A stretch of 64,000 bases of DNA from Chamaelirium japonicum (taxonomy: Eukaryota; Streptophyta; Magnoliopsida; Liliales; Melanthiaceae). Shown here piece after piece: positions 1 to 13,892 of this stretch. The translations under genes and the position numbers were made by a program. The stretch lies in the NCBI GenBank assembly GCA_947650365.1, contig OX393551.1, positions 62,365,173 through 62,429,172 on the forward strand. Direction: 5' to 3'. The notes below the pieces were generated by a model that had not been told where the DNA came from, ran no database searches, and was given only the letters and a program-made list of their open reading frames with translations. Each line of letters opens with the position of its first letter. The stretch's first letter is position 1.

Positions 1-3000
1 TTCCAGGCTTAGTTTTTCAGGCAAATTTTGGCAGCTGTTTGGTGCGCCACGCTTCGAAGTGCGCATTCAAGACTTAGTTTTTTGGGGGAATTTTGGCCGG
101 TCTTCGGTGCGCCATGCTTCAGGGTGCGCATTCAAGACTTTGTTTTTTGGGCGAATTTTGGCCGATTTTCGATACCCCACGCTTCGGGGGTGTACGTTCC
201 TGACTTAGTTTTTCAGGCGGATTTTGGTCGGTCTTCGGTGCACCACGGTTCGAGGGTGCGCGTTCCAAACTTAGTTTTTCGGTCAAATTTCTACCGGTCT
301 TCGGTGCGCCACGCTTCGGGGTGCGCGTTTTGGACTTCGTTTTTCGGGCAAACTTCAACCGGTCTTCGGTGCGCCACGCTTCGGGGTGCGCATTCCGGAC
401 TTAACTTTTCGAGCGTATTGCGGCCGATCTTCGGTGCGCCATTCCGGACTTAACTTTTCGAGCGTATTTCGGCCGATCTTCGGTGCGCCATGCTTCGGGG
501 TGCGCGTTCCAGACTTAGGTTTTCGGGAAAATTTTGGCCGGTCTTCGGAGCACCACGCTTCCAATTTGCATGTTCCAGACTTAGTTTTTCGAGCGAATTT
601 CAGCAGGTCTTCGGTGCGCCATGCTTCTGGGTGCGCATTCCGGACTTAGTTTTCCGGCGAATTTTGGCTGGTCTTCAGTGCGTCACGCTTCGGGGTGCGC
701 ATTCCAGACTTAGTTTTTCGGGCGAATTTCGGCCGATCTTCAGTGCGCCACGCATCGGGGTGCGCGTTCCAGACTTAATTTTTCGGGCTAATTTTGATCG
801 GTCTTCGGTACGACACGCTTCGGGGTGCGTGTTCCGGACTACTTTTTCGGGTAAATTTCGATCGATCTATGGTGCGCCACGCTTCAGGGTACGCATACCA
901 GACTTAGTTTTTTGGGCAAATTTCGGCCGGTCTTTGGTGCTCCTTGCTTCAAGGGTGCGCGTTCCAGATTTAGTTTTTCGGACGAATTTCGGTCAGTCTT
1001 CAGTGCGCCACGCTTCACGGAGCATGTTCCAGATTTAGTTTTTCGGGTGAATTTCGACCAGTCTTCGATGTGCCACGCTTCGGGGTGCGTATTCCAGACT
1101 TTATTTTTCGGGCGAATTTTGGCCGGCCTTCGGTGCGTTATGCTTCGGGGTACGCATTCCAGACATAGTTTTCTGGCGAATTACAGCTGGTCTTCCGTGC
1201 ATCATGCTTCGGGGTGCTCATTCTAGATATAGTTTTTCGGGCAAATTACGATCGGTCTTTGGTGTTCCATGCTTCGAGGGTGCGCGTTCCAGACTTAGTT
1301 TTTCGGATAAATTTTGGCCGGTCTTCAATGCGCCACGCTTCGGGGTGCGTGTTCTAAACTTAGCTTTTTGGTCAAATTTCGGCCGGTCTTCAGTGTGCCA
1401 TGCTTCGGGTGCGCGTTCTAGACTTAGTTTTTCGGGCGAATTTCGGTCGATTTTCGGTGCGTCACGATTCGGGGTGTGCGTTCCAAACTTAGTTTTTTGG
1501 GTGAATTTTGGTCGGTCTTCGGTGCACCACGCTTCGGGGTGCTCGTTCCAGACATAGTTTTTCGGGCGAATTTTGGCCAGTCTTCGGTGTGCCACGCTTC
1601 GGGGTGCGCATTCCAGATTTAGTTTTTTGGGCTAATTTTGGTCGGTCTTCGGTGCGCCACGCTTTAGGGGTGTGCCTTCCAGACTTAGTATTCCGGGCGA
1701 ATTTCGGTTGGTCTTCGGTGCGCCACGCTTCAAGAGTGCGCGTTCCAGACTTAGTTTTTCTGGCAAATTTCGGCTGGTCTTCGGTGCGCCACGCTTCGGG
1801 GGTGCACGTTCCAAACTTATTTTTTCGGGCGAATTTCGGCTGGTCTTCAGTGCGCCACTCTTCGGGGTGCGTGTTCCAGACTTAGTTTTTAGCGAGAATT
1901 TTGGCCGATCTTCGATGCACCATACTTCAGGGTGCGCATTCCATACTTACTTTTTTGGGCAAATTTCTGCTAGTCTTCGGTGCGCCATGCTTCGGGGGTG
2001 CGTGTTTGGATTTAGTTTTCAGACGAATTTCGGATGGTCTTCGGTGCACCACGCCTTGGGGTGCTCGTTCCAGACTTAGTTTTTCGGGCGGATTTTGGCC
2101 AGTTTTCGGTGCGCCACGCTTTAGGGTGCACGTTCCAGACTTAGTTTTTCGGGCTAATTTCGGTCGGTCTTCGGTGTGCCACGCTTCGAGGGTGCGCGTT
2201 CCAGACTTAGTATTCCGGGCGAATTTTGTCGGTCTTCGGTGTGCCACGCTTCAAGGGTGCGCATTCCCGACTTCATTTTTCTTGCAAATTTTGGCTGGTC
2301 TTCGGTGCGCCACACTTCGGGGGTGCACGTTCCAGACTTATTTTTTGGGCGAATTTCGGCCGGTCTTCGGTGCGTCACTTTTCAGGGTGCATGTTACAGA
2401 CTTAGTTTTTAGGGAGAATTTTGGCTGATCTTCAGTGCACCATGCTTCAGAGTGCGCGTTCCAGACTTACTTTTTTGGGCAAATTTTGGCTGGTCTTCGG
2501 TGCGCCATGCTTCGGGGTTGCACGTTCCAGACTTAGTTTTTTGGGTGAATTTCGGCCGGTTTTCGTTGTGCCACGCATCGGGGGTGCGCGTTCCAGACTT
2601 AGTTTTTGGGTAAATTTCGGCCGTTCTTCGGTGCGCCACGCTTCGGGGTGCACGTTCGAGATTTAGTTTTTTGGGCGAATTTTCGCCAGTCTTCGGTGCG
2701 CCACACTTCGGGGGTGCACGTTCCAGACTTTGTTTTTCGGGCAAATTTTGGCCGGTCTTCAGTGCGCCATGCTTTGGGGTACACGTTCCAAACATAGTAT
2801 TTCGGGCGAATTACGGTCGGTCTTCCATGCACCATGCTTCGGGGTGCGCGTTGCAGACATAGTTTTTCGATCGAATTACGATCAGTCTTTGGTGCGCCAT
2901 ATTTCGAGGGTGCGCGTTCCAGACTTAGTATTTCGGGCAAATTTTGGCCGGTCTTCGGTGTGCTACGGTTCGGGGTGCGTGTTCCAGACTTAGTTTTTCG

Positions 3001-6000
3001 AGTGAATTTCGATCGATCTTCGGTGCGCCACGCTTCGGGGGTGTGTGTTTCAAACTTAGTTTTTCAAGCAAATTTCGGTAGGTCTTCGGTGCGCCACGCT
3101 TCTAGGTGCGCGTTCCAGACTTAGTTTTCGGGCAAAATTTCGGCTGGTCTTTGTTGCACCACGCTTCGGGGGGTGCGTTCCAGACTTAGTTTTTTAGGAG
3201 AATTTCGGCCGGTCTTTGCTGCTCCACATATCGGGGTGCGCGTACCAGACTTAATTTTTCGGGCGAATTTTGGCCGGTCATCGGTGTGCCATGCTTCGAG
3301 GGTGCGCGTTCCAAACTTAGTTTTTTGGGCGAATTTCGAACGATCTTTGGTGCGCCATGATTCGGGGATGCGCGTTCTAGACTTAGCTTTTCGGACGAAT
3401 TTCGGTCGGTCTTCAGTGCGCCATGCTTCGGGGGTGCGCATTCAAGACTTAGTTTTTGGGCAAATTTTGGTTGATCTTCGGTGCACCACACTTCGAGGTG
3501 CACATTCCAGATTTAGTTTTTCAGGCGAATTTATGCCGGTCTTCAGTGCGCCACGCTTCGGGGTGCGTGCTCTAGACTTTGTTTTTCAAACGAATTTTGG
3601 CAGGTATTCGATGCGCCACGCTTCGGCGTACGCGTTCCTAACATAGTTTTTCGGGCAAATTACAACTGGTCTTTCGTGCGCCACGCTTCTAGGTGCGCGT
3701 TCTAGACATATTTTTTTGGGTGAATTACGGCCGGTCTTTGGTGCACCACGCTTCGAGGGTGCGCTTCCAAACTTAGTTTTTCGGGTGAATTTTGGCCGGT
3801 CTTCGGTGCGCCATGCTTCGGGGTGCGCGTTCCAGACTTTGTTTTTTGGGCAAATTTCGGCCAGTCTTCGATGCGCCACGCTTCGGGGTGCGCATTCCAG
3901 ACTTAGTTTTTCGGGCGAATTTCGGCCGGTCTTCGGTGCTATGTTCGTTCCAGACTTAGATTTTCGGGCGAATTTCGGTCGGTTTTCGGTGCACCACGTT
4001 TCGGGGTGCTCGTTCCAGACTTAGTTTTTCGGGCGAATTTTGGCCAGTCTTCGGTGCACCACATTTCGGGGTGCGCGTTCCATACTTAGTTTTTCGGACG
4101 AATTTAGGTCGGTCTTCGGTGCTCCATGTATCAGGGGTGCTCGTTCTAGACTTAGTTTTTTGGGCGAATTTTGGTCGGTCTTCGGTGCGCCACGTTTCAG
4201 GGGTGCGCGTTCCAGACTTAGTTTTTCTGGTAAATTTTGGCTGGTCTTCGGTGCGCCACGCTTCGGGGGTGCGCGTTCAAGACTTAGTTTTTCGGGCGAA
4301 TTTTGGCCGGTCTTCGGTGCGCCATGCTTTGGGGTGCACGTTCCAGACTTAGTTTTTCGGATGAATTTCGCCCAGTTTTCGTTGCACCACGAATCAGGGT
4401 GCGCGTTCTAGACTTAGTTTTTCGGCCGAATTTTTGCCGGTCTTCGGTGCGCCACGCTTCAGGGTGCGCATTCCGGACTTAGTTTTTTGGGCGAATTTTG
4501 ACCGGTCTTCGGTGCGCCACGCTTCAGGGTGCGCATTCTAGACTTAGTTTTTTGATCTAATTTCGGCCGATCTTCGATGCGCCATGATTCGGGGTGCGCG
4601 TTCCAGACATAGTTTTACAGACGAATTTCGACCGATCTTCGATGCGCCACGCTTCGGGGGTACACGTTCCAGACTTAGTTTTTCAGGCGAATTTCGGCAA
4701 GTTTCGATGCGTCATGCTTCTGGGTGCGTGTTCCAGACTTAGTTTTCGGGCGAATTTTGGTCGGTCTTCGGTGCGCCATGCTTCGGGGTGCGTGTTCCAG
4801 ACTTAGTTTTTTGTGCGAATTTCGGTCGCTTTTCGGTGCGCCATGCTTCGGAGTGCACATTCAAGACTTAGTTTTTATAGCGAATTTCAGTCGGCCCTCG
4901 GGGTGCGCGTTCCAGACTTAGTTTTTCGGGCGAATTTTGGCCAGTTTTCGATGCCCCATGCTTCAGGGGTGTACGTTCCTGACTTAGTTTTTTGGTCGAA
5001 TTTTGGTCGCTCTTCGGTGCACCACGGTTTGAGGGTGTGCGTTCCGGACTTAGTTTTTCGGGCGAATTTATACCGGTCTTCGGTGCACCACGCTTCAGGG
5101 TGCGCGTTCCGAGCTTAGTTTATTGAGAAAATTTAAGCCGATCTTCGGTGCGCCATACTTCGGAGTGCGCGTTCCAAACTTAGTTTTTTGGGCAAATTTT
5201 TGCCGGTCTTCGGTGCGCCACATTTCGGAAGTATGCATTTCAGACTTAGTTTTTTAGGCAAAATACGATAGGTCTTCGGTGCGCCATGCTTCTGGGTGCA
5301 CGTTCCAGACTTAGTTTTTTGGGCAAATTTTGGCCGGTCTTTGGTGCGCCACGCATCAGGGTGCGCGTTCCAGACTTAGTTTTTTGTGCGAATTTCGATC
5401 GGTCTTTGGTGTGCCAGGCTTTGGGGTGCGCGTTCCAGCCTTAGTTTTTCGGGCGAATTTCAATTGATCTTTGGTGTGCCACGCTTCAAAGTGCGCGTTC
5501 CAGATTTAGTTTTTTTGGCAAATTTCGGCCAGTCTTCAGTGCGCCATGCTTCAGGGGTGCGCGTTCAAGACTTAGTTTTTCGGGCGAATTTCGGCCTGTC
5601 TTTGGTGCACCACGCTTCGGGAGTGCGCATTCCAGACATTGTTTTTTGGGCAAATTTCAGTCGGTATTCGGTGCGCCATGCTTTGGGGTGCGTGTTCCAT
5701 ACTTACTTTTTTAAGCGAATTTCGGTCGATCTTTGGTGGGCCACGCTTCAGGGTGTGCATTCCAGACTTAGATTTTTTGGCAAATTTCGGCCAGTCTTCA
5801 GTGCTCCATGCTTCAGGGGTCCGCGATCTAGACTTAGTTTTTCAGGAGAATTTTAATCGGTCTTCGGTGCACCACGCTTCGGGAGTGCGCATTCCAGACT
5901 TAGTTTTTTAGGCGAATTTTTGCCTGTCTTCAGTGAGCCACGCTTCAGGGGTGAGCATTCCAGACTTAGATTTTGGGCGAAATTTGGCCTATCTTCGGTG

Positions 6001-9000
6001 CACCACGCATCGAGGTGCGCGTTACAGATTTAGTTTTTCGAGCGAATTTTGGCCGATCTTCGGTGCGTCACTCTTCGGGGTACGTGTTTCAGACTTTGTT
6101 TTTTGGGCGAATTTCAATCGGTCTTCAGTGCGCCATGCTTTGGGGTACGCGTTCCAGACATAGTTTTGTGAGCGAATTATGGCCGATCTTCTATGCGCCA
6201 TGCTTCGGGGTGCGCGTTCCAGATATAGTTTTTCGATCGAATTATGGTCAGTCTTTGGTGCGCCACGCTTTGGGGGTGCGCGTTCCAAACTTAGTTTTTT
6301 GGGCGAATTTTGGTTGGTCTTCAGTGCGCCATGCTTCGGGGTGCGTGTTCCAGACTTAGTTTTTCAGTTGAATTTCAGTCGATCTTCGGTGCGCCACGCT
6401 TCAGGGTGCGCGCTCCAGACTTAGTATTTTGGGGAATTTCGGTCGGTCTTTGGTGCGCCACGCTTCGGGGTGCATGTTTCGGAATTAGTTTTTTGGGCGA
6501 ATTTCAATCGTTCTTCGGTGTGCCATGCTTCGGGGTGCTCGTTCCGGACTTAGTTTTTCGAGCGAATTTTGGCTGATCTTCGGTGCGCCATGCTTTAGGG
6601 TACGCGTTCCAGACTTAGTTTTTCAGGCGAATTTTGGCCGATCTTCGGTGCATCACTCTTCGGGGGGGCGCGTTCTAGACTTAGTTTTTTAGGCGAATTT
6701 CGGCAGATCTTCGGTGCGCCACGCTTCTGGGTGCGCGTTCCAGACTTAGTTATCGGGCGAATTTTGGCCGGTCTTCGGTGCGCCTTGCTTCGGGGTGCAC
6801 GTTCCAGACTAAATTTTACGGACAAATTTCGACTGGTCTTCGGTGCGCCACGCATCGGGGTGCGTATTCTAGACTTAGTTTTTCAGGCGAGTTTAGGCCG
6901 GACTACGGTGAACCACACTTCGGGGTGCGCGTTTCAGACTTAGCTTTTCGAGCGAATTTTGGCCGATCTTCGGTGCGCCATACTTCAGGTTGCGCATTCC
7001 AGACATAGTTTTTTGGGCGAATTTCAGCAGTCTTCGATGTGCCATGCTTCGGGAGTGCGCATTCCAGACTTAGTTTTTCTAGCAAATTTTGGCCGGTCTT
7101 CGGTGCGACATGCTTCGGGGGTGCGCGTTCCAGACTTAGTATTATGGGCGAATTTCGGACTGTCTTCGGTGCGCCACGCTTAGGGGTACACGTTCCAGAC
7201 TTAGTTTTTGGGTGAATTTCGACCGGTCTTCATTGCGCCAAGCTTCGGGGTGCGTGTTCCAGACTTAGTTTTTTGGGCTAATTTTGGTCGATATTCGGTG
7301 TTCCACGCTTCATGGTGCGCGTTCCAGACATAGTTTTTTCGGCTAATTTCGGTCGGTCTTCGGTGCGTCATGCTTCGGGGGTGCGCGTTCCAAACTTAGT
7401 TTTTTGGGCGAATTTTGGCCGATCTTCGGTGCGCCACGGCTCGAGGGTGCGCGTTCTGGACTTAGTTTTTCAAACAAATTTTTGCAAGTCTTCGGTGCGC
7501 CATGCTTCGGGGTGCACATTCAGGACTTAATTTTTCGGGCGAATTTTGACCGGTCTTCGGTGCGCCAAGCTTCGGGGTGCGCGTTCTTGACTTAGTTTTT
7601 TGCGCGAGTTTCGACCGATCTTCGATGCGCCATGCTTCGGGGTGCGCATTACGGACTTAGTTTTTTGAGCGAATTTCGGCCGATCTTCGGTGCACCATGC
7701 TTCGGGGGTGCGCGTTTCAGACTTAGTTTTTTGGGAAAATTTTGGTCGGTCTTCGGTGCGCCACGCTTCGGGGTTGCGTGTTCCAAAATTAGTTTTTCGG
7801 TCGAATTTCGGTAGGTCTTCCGTGCGCCATGCTTCTGGGTGCGCGTTCTAGACTCAGTTTTTGGGTGAATTTTGGCTGGTCTTCGATGCGCCACGCTTTG
7901 GAGTGCATATTCCAGACTTAGTTTTTCGGGCTAATTTCGGTTGGATTTTAGTGCGCTACGCATCAGGGTACGCATTCCAGACTTAGTTTTTTGGGCGAAT
8001 TTCGGCCAGTCTATGGTGCGCCACGCTTCGGAGTGCGCATTCTAGACTTAGTTTTTCGAACGAATTTCGGTCGACCTTCGATGCGCCAAGCTTCAGGGTG
8101 CGGGTTCCAGACTTAGTTTTTTGGGCGAATTCGGCCGGTCTTCAGTGCGCCATGCTTCGGGGGTGCGCGTTCCCGACTTAGTTTTTTGGGTAAATTTTGG
8201 CCAGTCTTTGGTGCGCCACGCTTCGGGGGTGTGCATTCTAGACTTAGTTTTCAGGTGAATTTTGGTCGTTCTTCGTTGTGCCATGCTTCGTGGGTGCACG
8301 TTCAAGATTTAGTTTTTGGGCGAATTTCAGCCGATCTTCGGTGCGCCATGCTTCGGGGTACGCATTTCAGATTTAGTTTTTCGGGCGAATTTCGGCTGGT
8401 CTTCGATGCGCCACACTTCGGCGGTGCGCGTTCAAGACTTAGTTTTTTTGGTGAATTTTGGCAGGTCTTCGGTGCGCCATGCTTCTTGGTGCGAGTTCCA
8501 GACTTAGTTTTCGGGCAAATTATGGCCGGTCTTCGTTGTGCCACACTTCGGGGTGCGCATTACAGACATAGTTTTTCGGGCGAATTTTGATCGGTCTTCG
8601 GTGCGCCATGAATCGGAGTGCGCATTCCAAACTTAGTTTTTTGGGCAAATTTTGGCCGGTCTTCGTTGCGCCACACTTCGGGGTGCACATTCCAGACTTA
8701 GTTTTTTGGGTGAATTTCGACCGATCTTCGGCGCGCCACGCTTCATGTTGCGCGTTCCAGACTTAGTTTTTTGAGCAAATTTTGGCCAGTCTTTGGTGAG
8801 CCATGCTTCGAGCGTGCGCATTCCAGACTTAGTTTTTCGAGGGAATTTTGGTCGGTCTTCAGTGCACCACGCTTCTGGGGTGCGCATTCCAGACATAGTT
8901 TTTCGGGTAAATTTCGGCCAGTCTTCAGTGCGCCATGCTTCGGGGGTGCTCGTTCCAGACTTAGTTTTTGGGCGAATTTCGGCCGGTCTTCGGTGCTCCA

Positions 9001-12000
9001 CGCTTCGGGGTGCGCGTTCAAGACTTAGTTTTTCGAGCAAATTTCGGTCGCTCTTCGGTGCGCCACGCTTCGGAGTGCGCATTCAAGACTTCGTTTTTTG
9101 GCCAAATTTCGGTCGGCCTTCGGTGTGCCACGCTTCGAGGTGCACGTTCCAGACTAAGTTTTTCGAGCGAATTTCGGCGGTTTTTGGTGCCCCACGCTTC
9201 GGGGGTGTGCATTTCTGACTTAGTTTTTCGGTTGAATTTTGGTCGCTCTTCGGTGCGCCACAGTTCGAGGGTGCGTATTCCGGACTTAGTTTTTTGAGCG
9301 AATTTCTGCCGGTCTTCGGTGCACCACGCTTCGGGATGCGCATTCCGAGCTTAGTTTTTTGAGTGAATTTCGATCGATCTTCGGTGCGCCTTGCTTCGGG
9401 GTGCGTGTTCCAGACTTAGTTTTTCGGGTAAATTTTTGTCGATCTTCGGTGCGGGTTCAGGGGTGCGCGTTCCAGACTTAGTTTTTCGGACGAATTTTGG
9501 TAAGTCTTCGATGCGCTATGCTTCTGAGTGTGCATTCCAGACTTAGTTTTCGGGTAAATTTCGGTCGGTCTTCGGTGCGCCACGCTTCGGGGTGCGCGTT
9601 CCAGACTTAGTTTTTTATGCGAATTTCGATCAGTCTTTGGTGCACCATGCATCGGGGTGCACGTTCCAAACTTAATTTTTTTTTGCGAATTTCGGTTGGT
9701 CTTCGGTGCGCCATGATTCGGGGTACGTGTTCCAGACTTAGTTTTTTGGGCGAATTTTGGCCAATCTTTGGTGCGCCCCGCTTCAGGGTTCGCGTTCCAG
9801 ACTTAGTTTTATTGACAAATTTTGGCCAGTCTTCGGTGCGCCATGCTTCGGGGATGCGCGTTCCAAACTTCGTTTTTCAGGCGAATTTCGCCGGTCTTCG
9901 GTGCACCACGCTTCGGAAGTGCGTATTCCAGATATTGTTTTTCGGGCGAATTTCGGCCGATCTTCGGTGCGCCACGCATCGGGGGTGAGCATTCCTGACT
10001 TAGTTTTTGGGCAAAAATTGGCCTTTTTTCGGTGCACCACGCTTCGAGGCGCGCGTTCCAGATTTAGTTTTTAGGGCAAATTTCGGTCGGTCTTCGGTGC
10101 GCCATGCTTCGGGGTGCGCATTCTAGACTTTGTTTTTCGGGCGAATTTCGGCTGGTCTTCGGTGCGCCACACTTCATGGTACGTGTTCCAGACATAGTGT
10201 TTAGGGCGAATTATGGCCGGTCTTTCGTGCGCCATGCTTCGGGGTGCGCGTTCCAGATATAGTTTTTCGGGCGAATTATGGTCGGCCTTTGGTGCGCCAC
10301 GCTTCGGGGGTGCGCGTTCCAGACTTAGTTTTTCGGGCTGATTTTTGCCAGTCTTCGGTGCGTCACGCTTCGGGGTGCGCGTTCCAGACTTAGTTTTTCG
10401 GGCAAATTTTGACCGGTTTTCGGTGCGCCACGCTTCGGGAGTGCGCGTTCCAGACTTAGTTTTTCGGATGAATTTCGACCGGTCTTCGGTGCACCACGCT
10501 TCTGGGTGCGCGTTCTAAATTTTTTTTTCGGGCAAATTTTGGCCAGTTTTCGGTGCGCCACACTTCGGGGTGCGCGTTCCAAACTTAGTTTTTCGGGCGA
10601 ATTTCAGCCGGTCTTCGGTGCTCCATATATCAGTGTGCGCATTCTAGACTTAGTTTTTCCGGCAAATTTTGGTCGGTCTGAGGTGTGCCACAGTTCGGGG
10701 TGCGAGTTCCTGATTAGTTTTTAAAGCGAATTTCGGTCGATCTTCGGTGCGCCATGCTTCAGGGTGCACGTTCCAGACTTAGTTTTTTGTGCAAATTTCG
10801 GTGCGCCATGCTTCGGGGGTGCGCGTTCCAGACTTAGTTTTCAGGCGAATTACGATCGGTCTTCGGTGCACCATGCTTCGGGGGTGTGCGTTCCAGACTT
10901 AGTTTTTCGAGCGAATTTTGGCCGGTCTTCGTTGCGTCAAGCTTCGGGGGTGCGCGTTCCAGACTTAGTTTTTGGATGAATTTCGGTCGGTCTTCGGTGC
11001 ACCACGCTTTGGGGTGCGCATTCTAGATTTAGCTTTTTGGGCAAATTTTGGCCGGTCTTTGGTGCGCCAAACATCGGGGGTGCGCGTTCCAAACTTAGTT
11101 TTTCGGGTGAATTTCGGTAGGTCTTCGGTGCGCCACGCTTCTTGGTACGAGTTCCAGACTTACTTTTCGGGCGAATTTCGGTCGGTCTTCGGTGCACCAC
11201 ACTTCGGGATACGTATTCCAGACTTAATTTTTTGGGGCGAATTTTGGTCGGTCTTTGGTGTGCCACGAATCGGTGTGCGTATTTAAGACTTAGTTTTTTG
11301 GGCGAATTTCGGCCGGTCTTCGATGCGCCACGCATCGGGGTGTGCGTTCCTGACTTAGTTTTTTGGGAGAATTTTGGCCGATCTTCGGTTCGCCACACTT
11401 CAGGGTGTGCGTTCCAGACTTAGTTTTTTGGGTGGATTTTGGCCAGTCTTCGGTGCGCCATGCTTCAAGGGTGCGCGTTCCAGACTTAGAGTTTTGAGGG
11501 AATTTCGGCCGATCTTCGGTGCGCCAAGCTTCGAGGGTGGGCGTTCCAGACTTAGTTTTTCGGGCAAATTTCGGCCGGTCTTCGGTGCACCACGCTTTGG
11601 GGGTTCTCGATCCAGACTTAGTTTTTGAGCGAATTTCGACCGGTCTTCAGTGCGCCACGCTTCGGGGTGCATGTTCCAAACTTAGTTTTTCGAGCGAATT
11701 TCGGCCGCTCTTCGGTGCACCACGCTTCGGAGTGCGCGTTCAAAACTTAGTTTTTTTATAGAATTTCAGCCGGTCTTCAGTGCACCACGCTTCGGGGTGC
11801 GCGTTCCAGACTTTGTTTTTGGGTAAATTTTGGCCGATCTTTGGTGCGCCACACTTCAGGGTGTGCGTTCCAGACTTAGTTTTTTTGGCAAATTTCGACC
11901 GGTCTTCGGTGCGCCATGCTTCGGGGGTACGCGTTCCAAACTTAGTTTTTCTGGCGAATTTTGGCCGGTCTTCGGAGTGCCACGCTTCGGGTGCGCATTC

Positions 12001-13400
12001 CAGACTTAGTTTTTCGGGCGAATTTTGGCCGGTCTTCGATGCGCCACGCTTCAGGGGTGCGCATTCCAGACTTAGTTTTTGGGCAAAATTTGGCCTGTCT
12101 TCGGTGCGCCACACTTCGAGGTACGCGTTCCAGATTTAATTTTTCGGATGAATTTTGGTTAGTCTTCGGGGTGCCACGCTTCGGGATGCGTGTTTCTGAC
12201 TTTGTTTTTCGAGCAAATTTTTGCCGGTCTTCGGTGAGCCACGCTTCGGGGTACACGTTTCAGACATTATTTTCCGGGCGAATTATGGCCGGTCTTCCGT
12301 GCGCCATGCTTCGGGGTGCGCGTTCCAGACATAGTTTTTCGGGCGAATTACGGTCGGTCTTTGGTGTGCCACGCTTCGGGGGTGCGCGTTCCAGACTTAG
12401 TTTTTCGGGCGAATTTTTGCCGGTCTTCGGTGAGCCACGCTTCGGGTTGCGCGTTCCAGACTTAGTTTTTTGAGCAAATTTCGGCCGATCTTCGGTGCGC
12501 CATGCTTCGGGGGTGCGTGTTCCAGACTTAGATTTTCGGGTGAATTTTGGCAAGTCTTCGGTGCGCCACACTTCTGGGTGTGCATTCCAGACTTAGTTTT
12601 CAGGCAAAATTTGACCGGTCTTTGGTGCGCCACGCTTCGGGGTGCGCATTCCTGGCTTAGTTTTTCAAGCGAATTTCGATCGGTCTTCGGTGCTCCACGC
12701 ATCAGGGTGCGCGTTCCTGACTTAGTTTTTCGAGCGAATTTTGGTCGGTCTTCGGTGCGCCACGCTTTGGGGTGCGCGTTCTAGACTTAGTTTTTTGGGA
12801 GAATTTCGGCCGATCTTCGGTGCGCCACGCTTCAGGGTGCGTGTTCCAGACTTAGTTTTTTGGGCGAATTTTGGCCGATCTTCGGTGCGCCATGCTTCGG
12901 GGGTGCGTGTTCCAGACTTAGTTTTCGGGCAAATTTCGGCCTGTCTTAGGTGCGCCAGGCTTCAGGGGTGCACGTTCTAGACTTAGTTTTTTAGGCAAAT
13001 TTTGGCCGGTATTCGTTGCGCCATGCTTCGAGGGTGCGCGTTCCAGACTTAGTTTTTGGGCGAATTTCGACCGGTCTTCGATGCGCCAGGCTTCGGGGTG
13101 CGTGTTCTAGATTTAGTTTTTTGGGCAAATTTTGGCCGGTCTTCGGTGCGCCACACTTCGAGGGTACGCGTTCCAGACTTAGTTTTTCGGGCAAATTTCA
13201 GTAGGTCTTCGGTGCGTCACACTCCTTGGTGCGCGTTCTAGACTTAGTTTTCTGGTGAATTTCGGTCGGCCTTCGGTGCGCCACGCTTCGAGGTGCGTGT
13301 TCCAGACTTAGTTTTTCGGGCGAATTTTAGTCGGTCTTCGATGCACCACGAATCAGTATGCGCATTCCAGACTTAGTTTTTTGGGCGAATTTCGGCAAAT
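1..13400. repeat. 65-bp satellite array, about 205 copies
   Basis: The whole stretch is a head-to-tail array with a 65-66-bp period. A typical unit runs through GGTCTTCGGTGCGCCACGCT, then GGGTGCGCGTT, then CCAGACTTAGTTTTTCGGGC, then GAATTTCGGCC. Copies differ by scattered substitutions and 1-2-bp indels, and a few units are shortened, for example two ~51-bp-spaced copies at about 386-489. Because 65 is not a multiple of three, many 60-180-codon open frames appear on both strands; they are shadows of the repeat. The array starts outside the window and ends abruptly at about 13,400, where a 70-bp repeat begins. It may be an independent satellite or the interior of the LTR element that ends at 16,613. 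Confidence 0.95.
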
Positions 13401-13410
13401 TTTGAGTGCC

Positions 13411-13830
13411 AATTGGTCTTCGCCGAATGCCGAGGCAGCGAATGCTCCTCGAACTTTGCATTCGAGTGCCAAGGCTATCTCCTTGGGCTTCGCCGAATGT
13501 TGAGGCAGCGAGTGCACCTCGGACTTTGCATTTGAGTGCCAAGGCTGTCTCCTTGGGCTTCACCGAATGCCGAGGCAGTGAGTGTGCCTCGGACTTTGCA
13601 TTTGAGTGCCAAGGCTGTCTCCTTAGGCTTCGCTGAATGCCAAGGCAGCGAGTGCGCCTCGGACTTTGCATTCGAGTGCCAAAACTATCTCTTTGGGCTT
13701 CACCGAATGCCGAGGCAGCGATTGTGCCTCGGACTTTGCATTCGAGTGCCAAGGCTGTCTCCTTGTGCTTTGCCGAATGCCGAGGCACCGAGTGCACCTC
13801 GGACTTTGCATTCGAGTGCCACTCGAAGAC
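13411..13830 (+). repeat. 70-bp tandem repeat, 6 copies
   Basis: Six units have an exact 70-bp period: the block GCCGAATGCCGAGGCAGCGA recurs from 13,421, 13,491, 13,561, 13,631, 13,701 and 13,771 with few changes. Each unit also carries CCTCGGACTTTGCATT and GAGTGCCAAGGCT. Open frames on both strands (for example 13,536-14,069) arise from the lack of stops in the unit and show no domain. The GAGGC/CCTCGG-rich composition resembles the 96-98-bp repeat at 55,985-57,430, which supports common ancestry of the two host elements. Confidence 0.92.
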
Positions 13831-13892
13831 ATAGTTCGGAGCGGTCGTTGGCTCTTAAACTTTCATTTCCAATTCTATCCAACCAATGCTCC

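Noticed and set aside
28..13400. Many open frames of 60-182 codons on both strands with VPDLVFRANFGRSSVRHASG-like peptides
   Set aside because: They track the 65-bp satellite unit in all frames and carry no start, domain or codon signal; the unit simply has few stop codons.
1..13830. CRISPR-like repeat array
   Set aside because: Units are contiguous and diverged with no unique spacers, and the DNA is from a plant.
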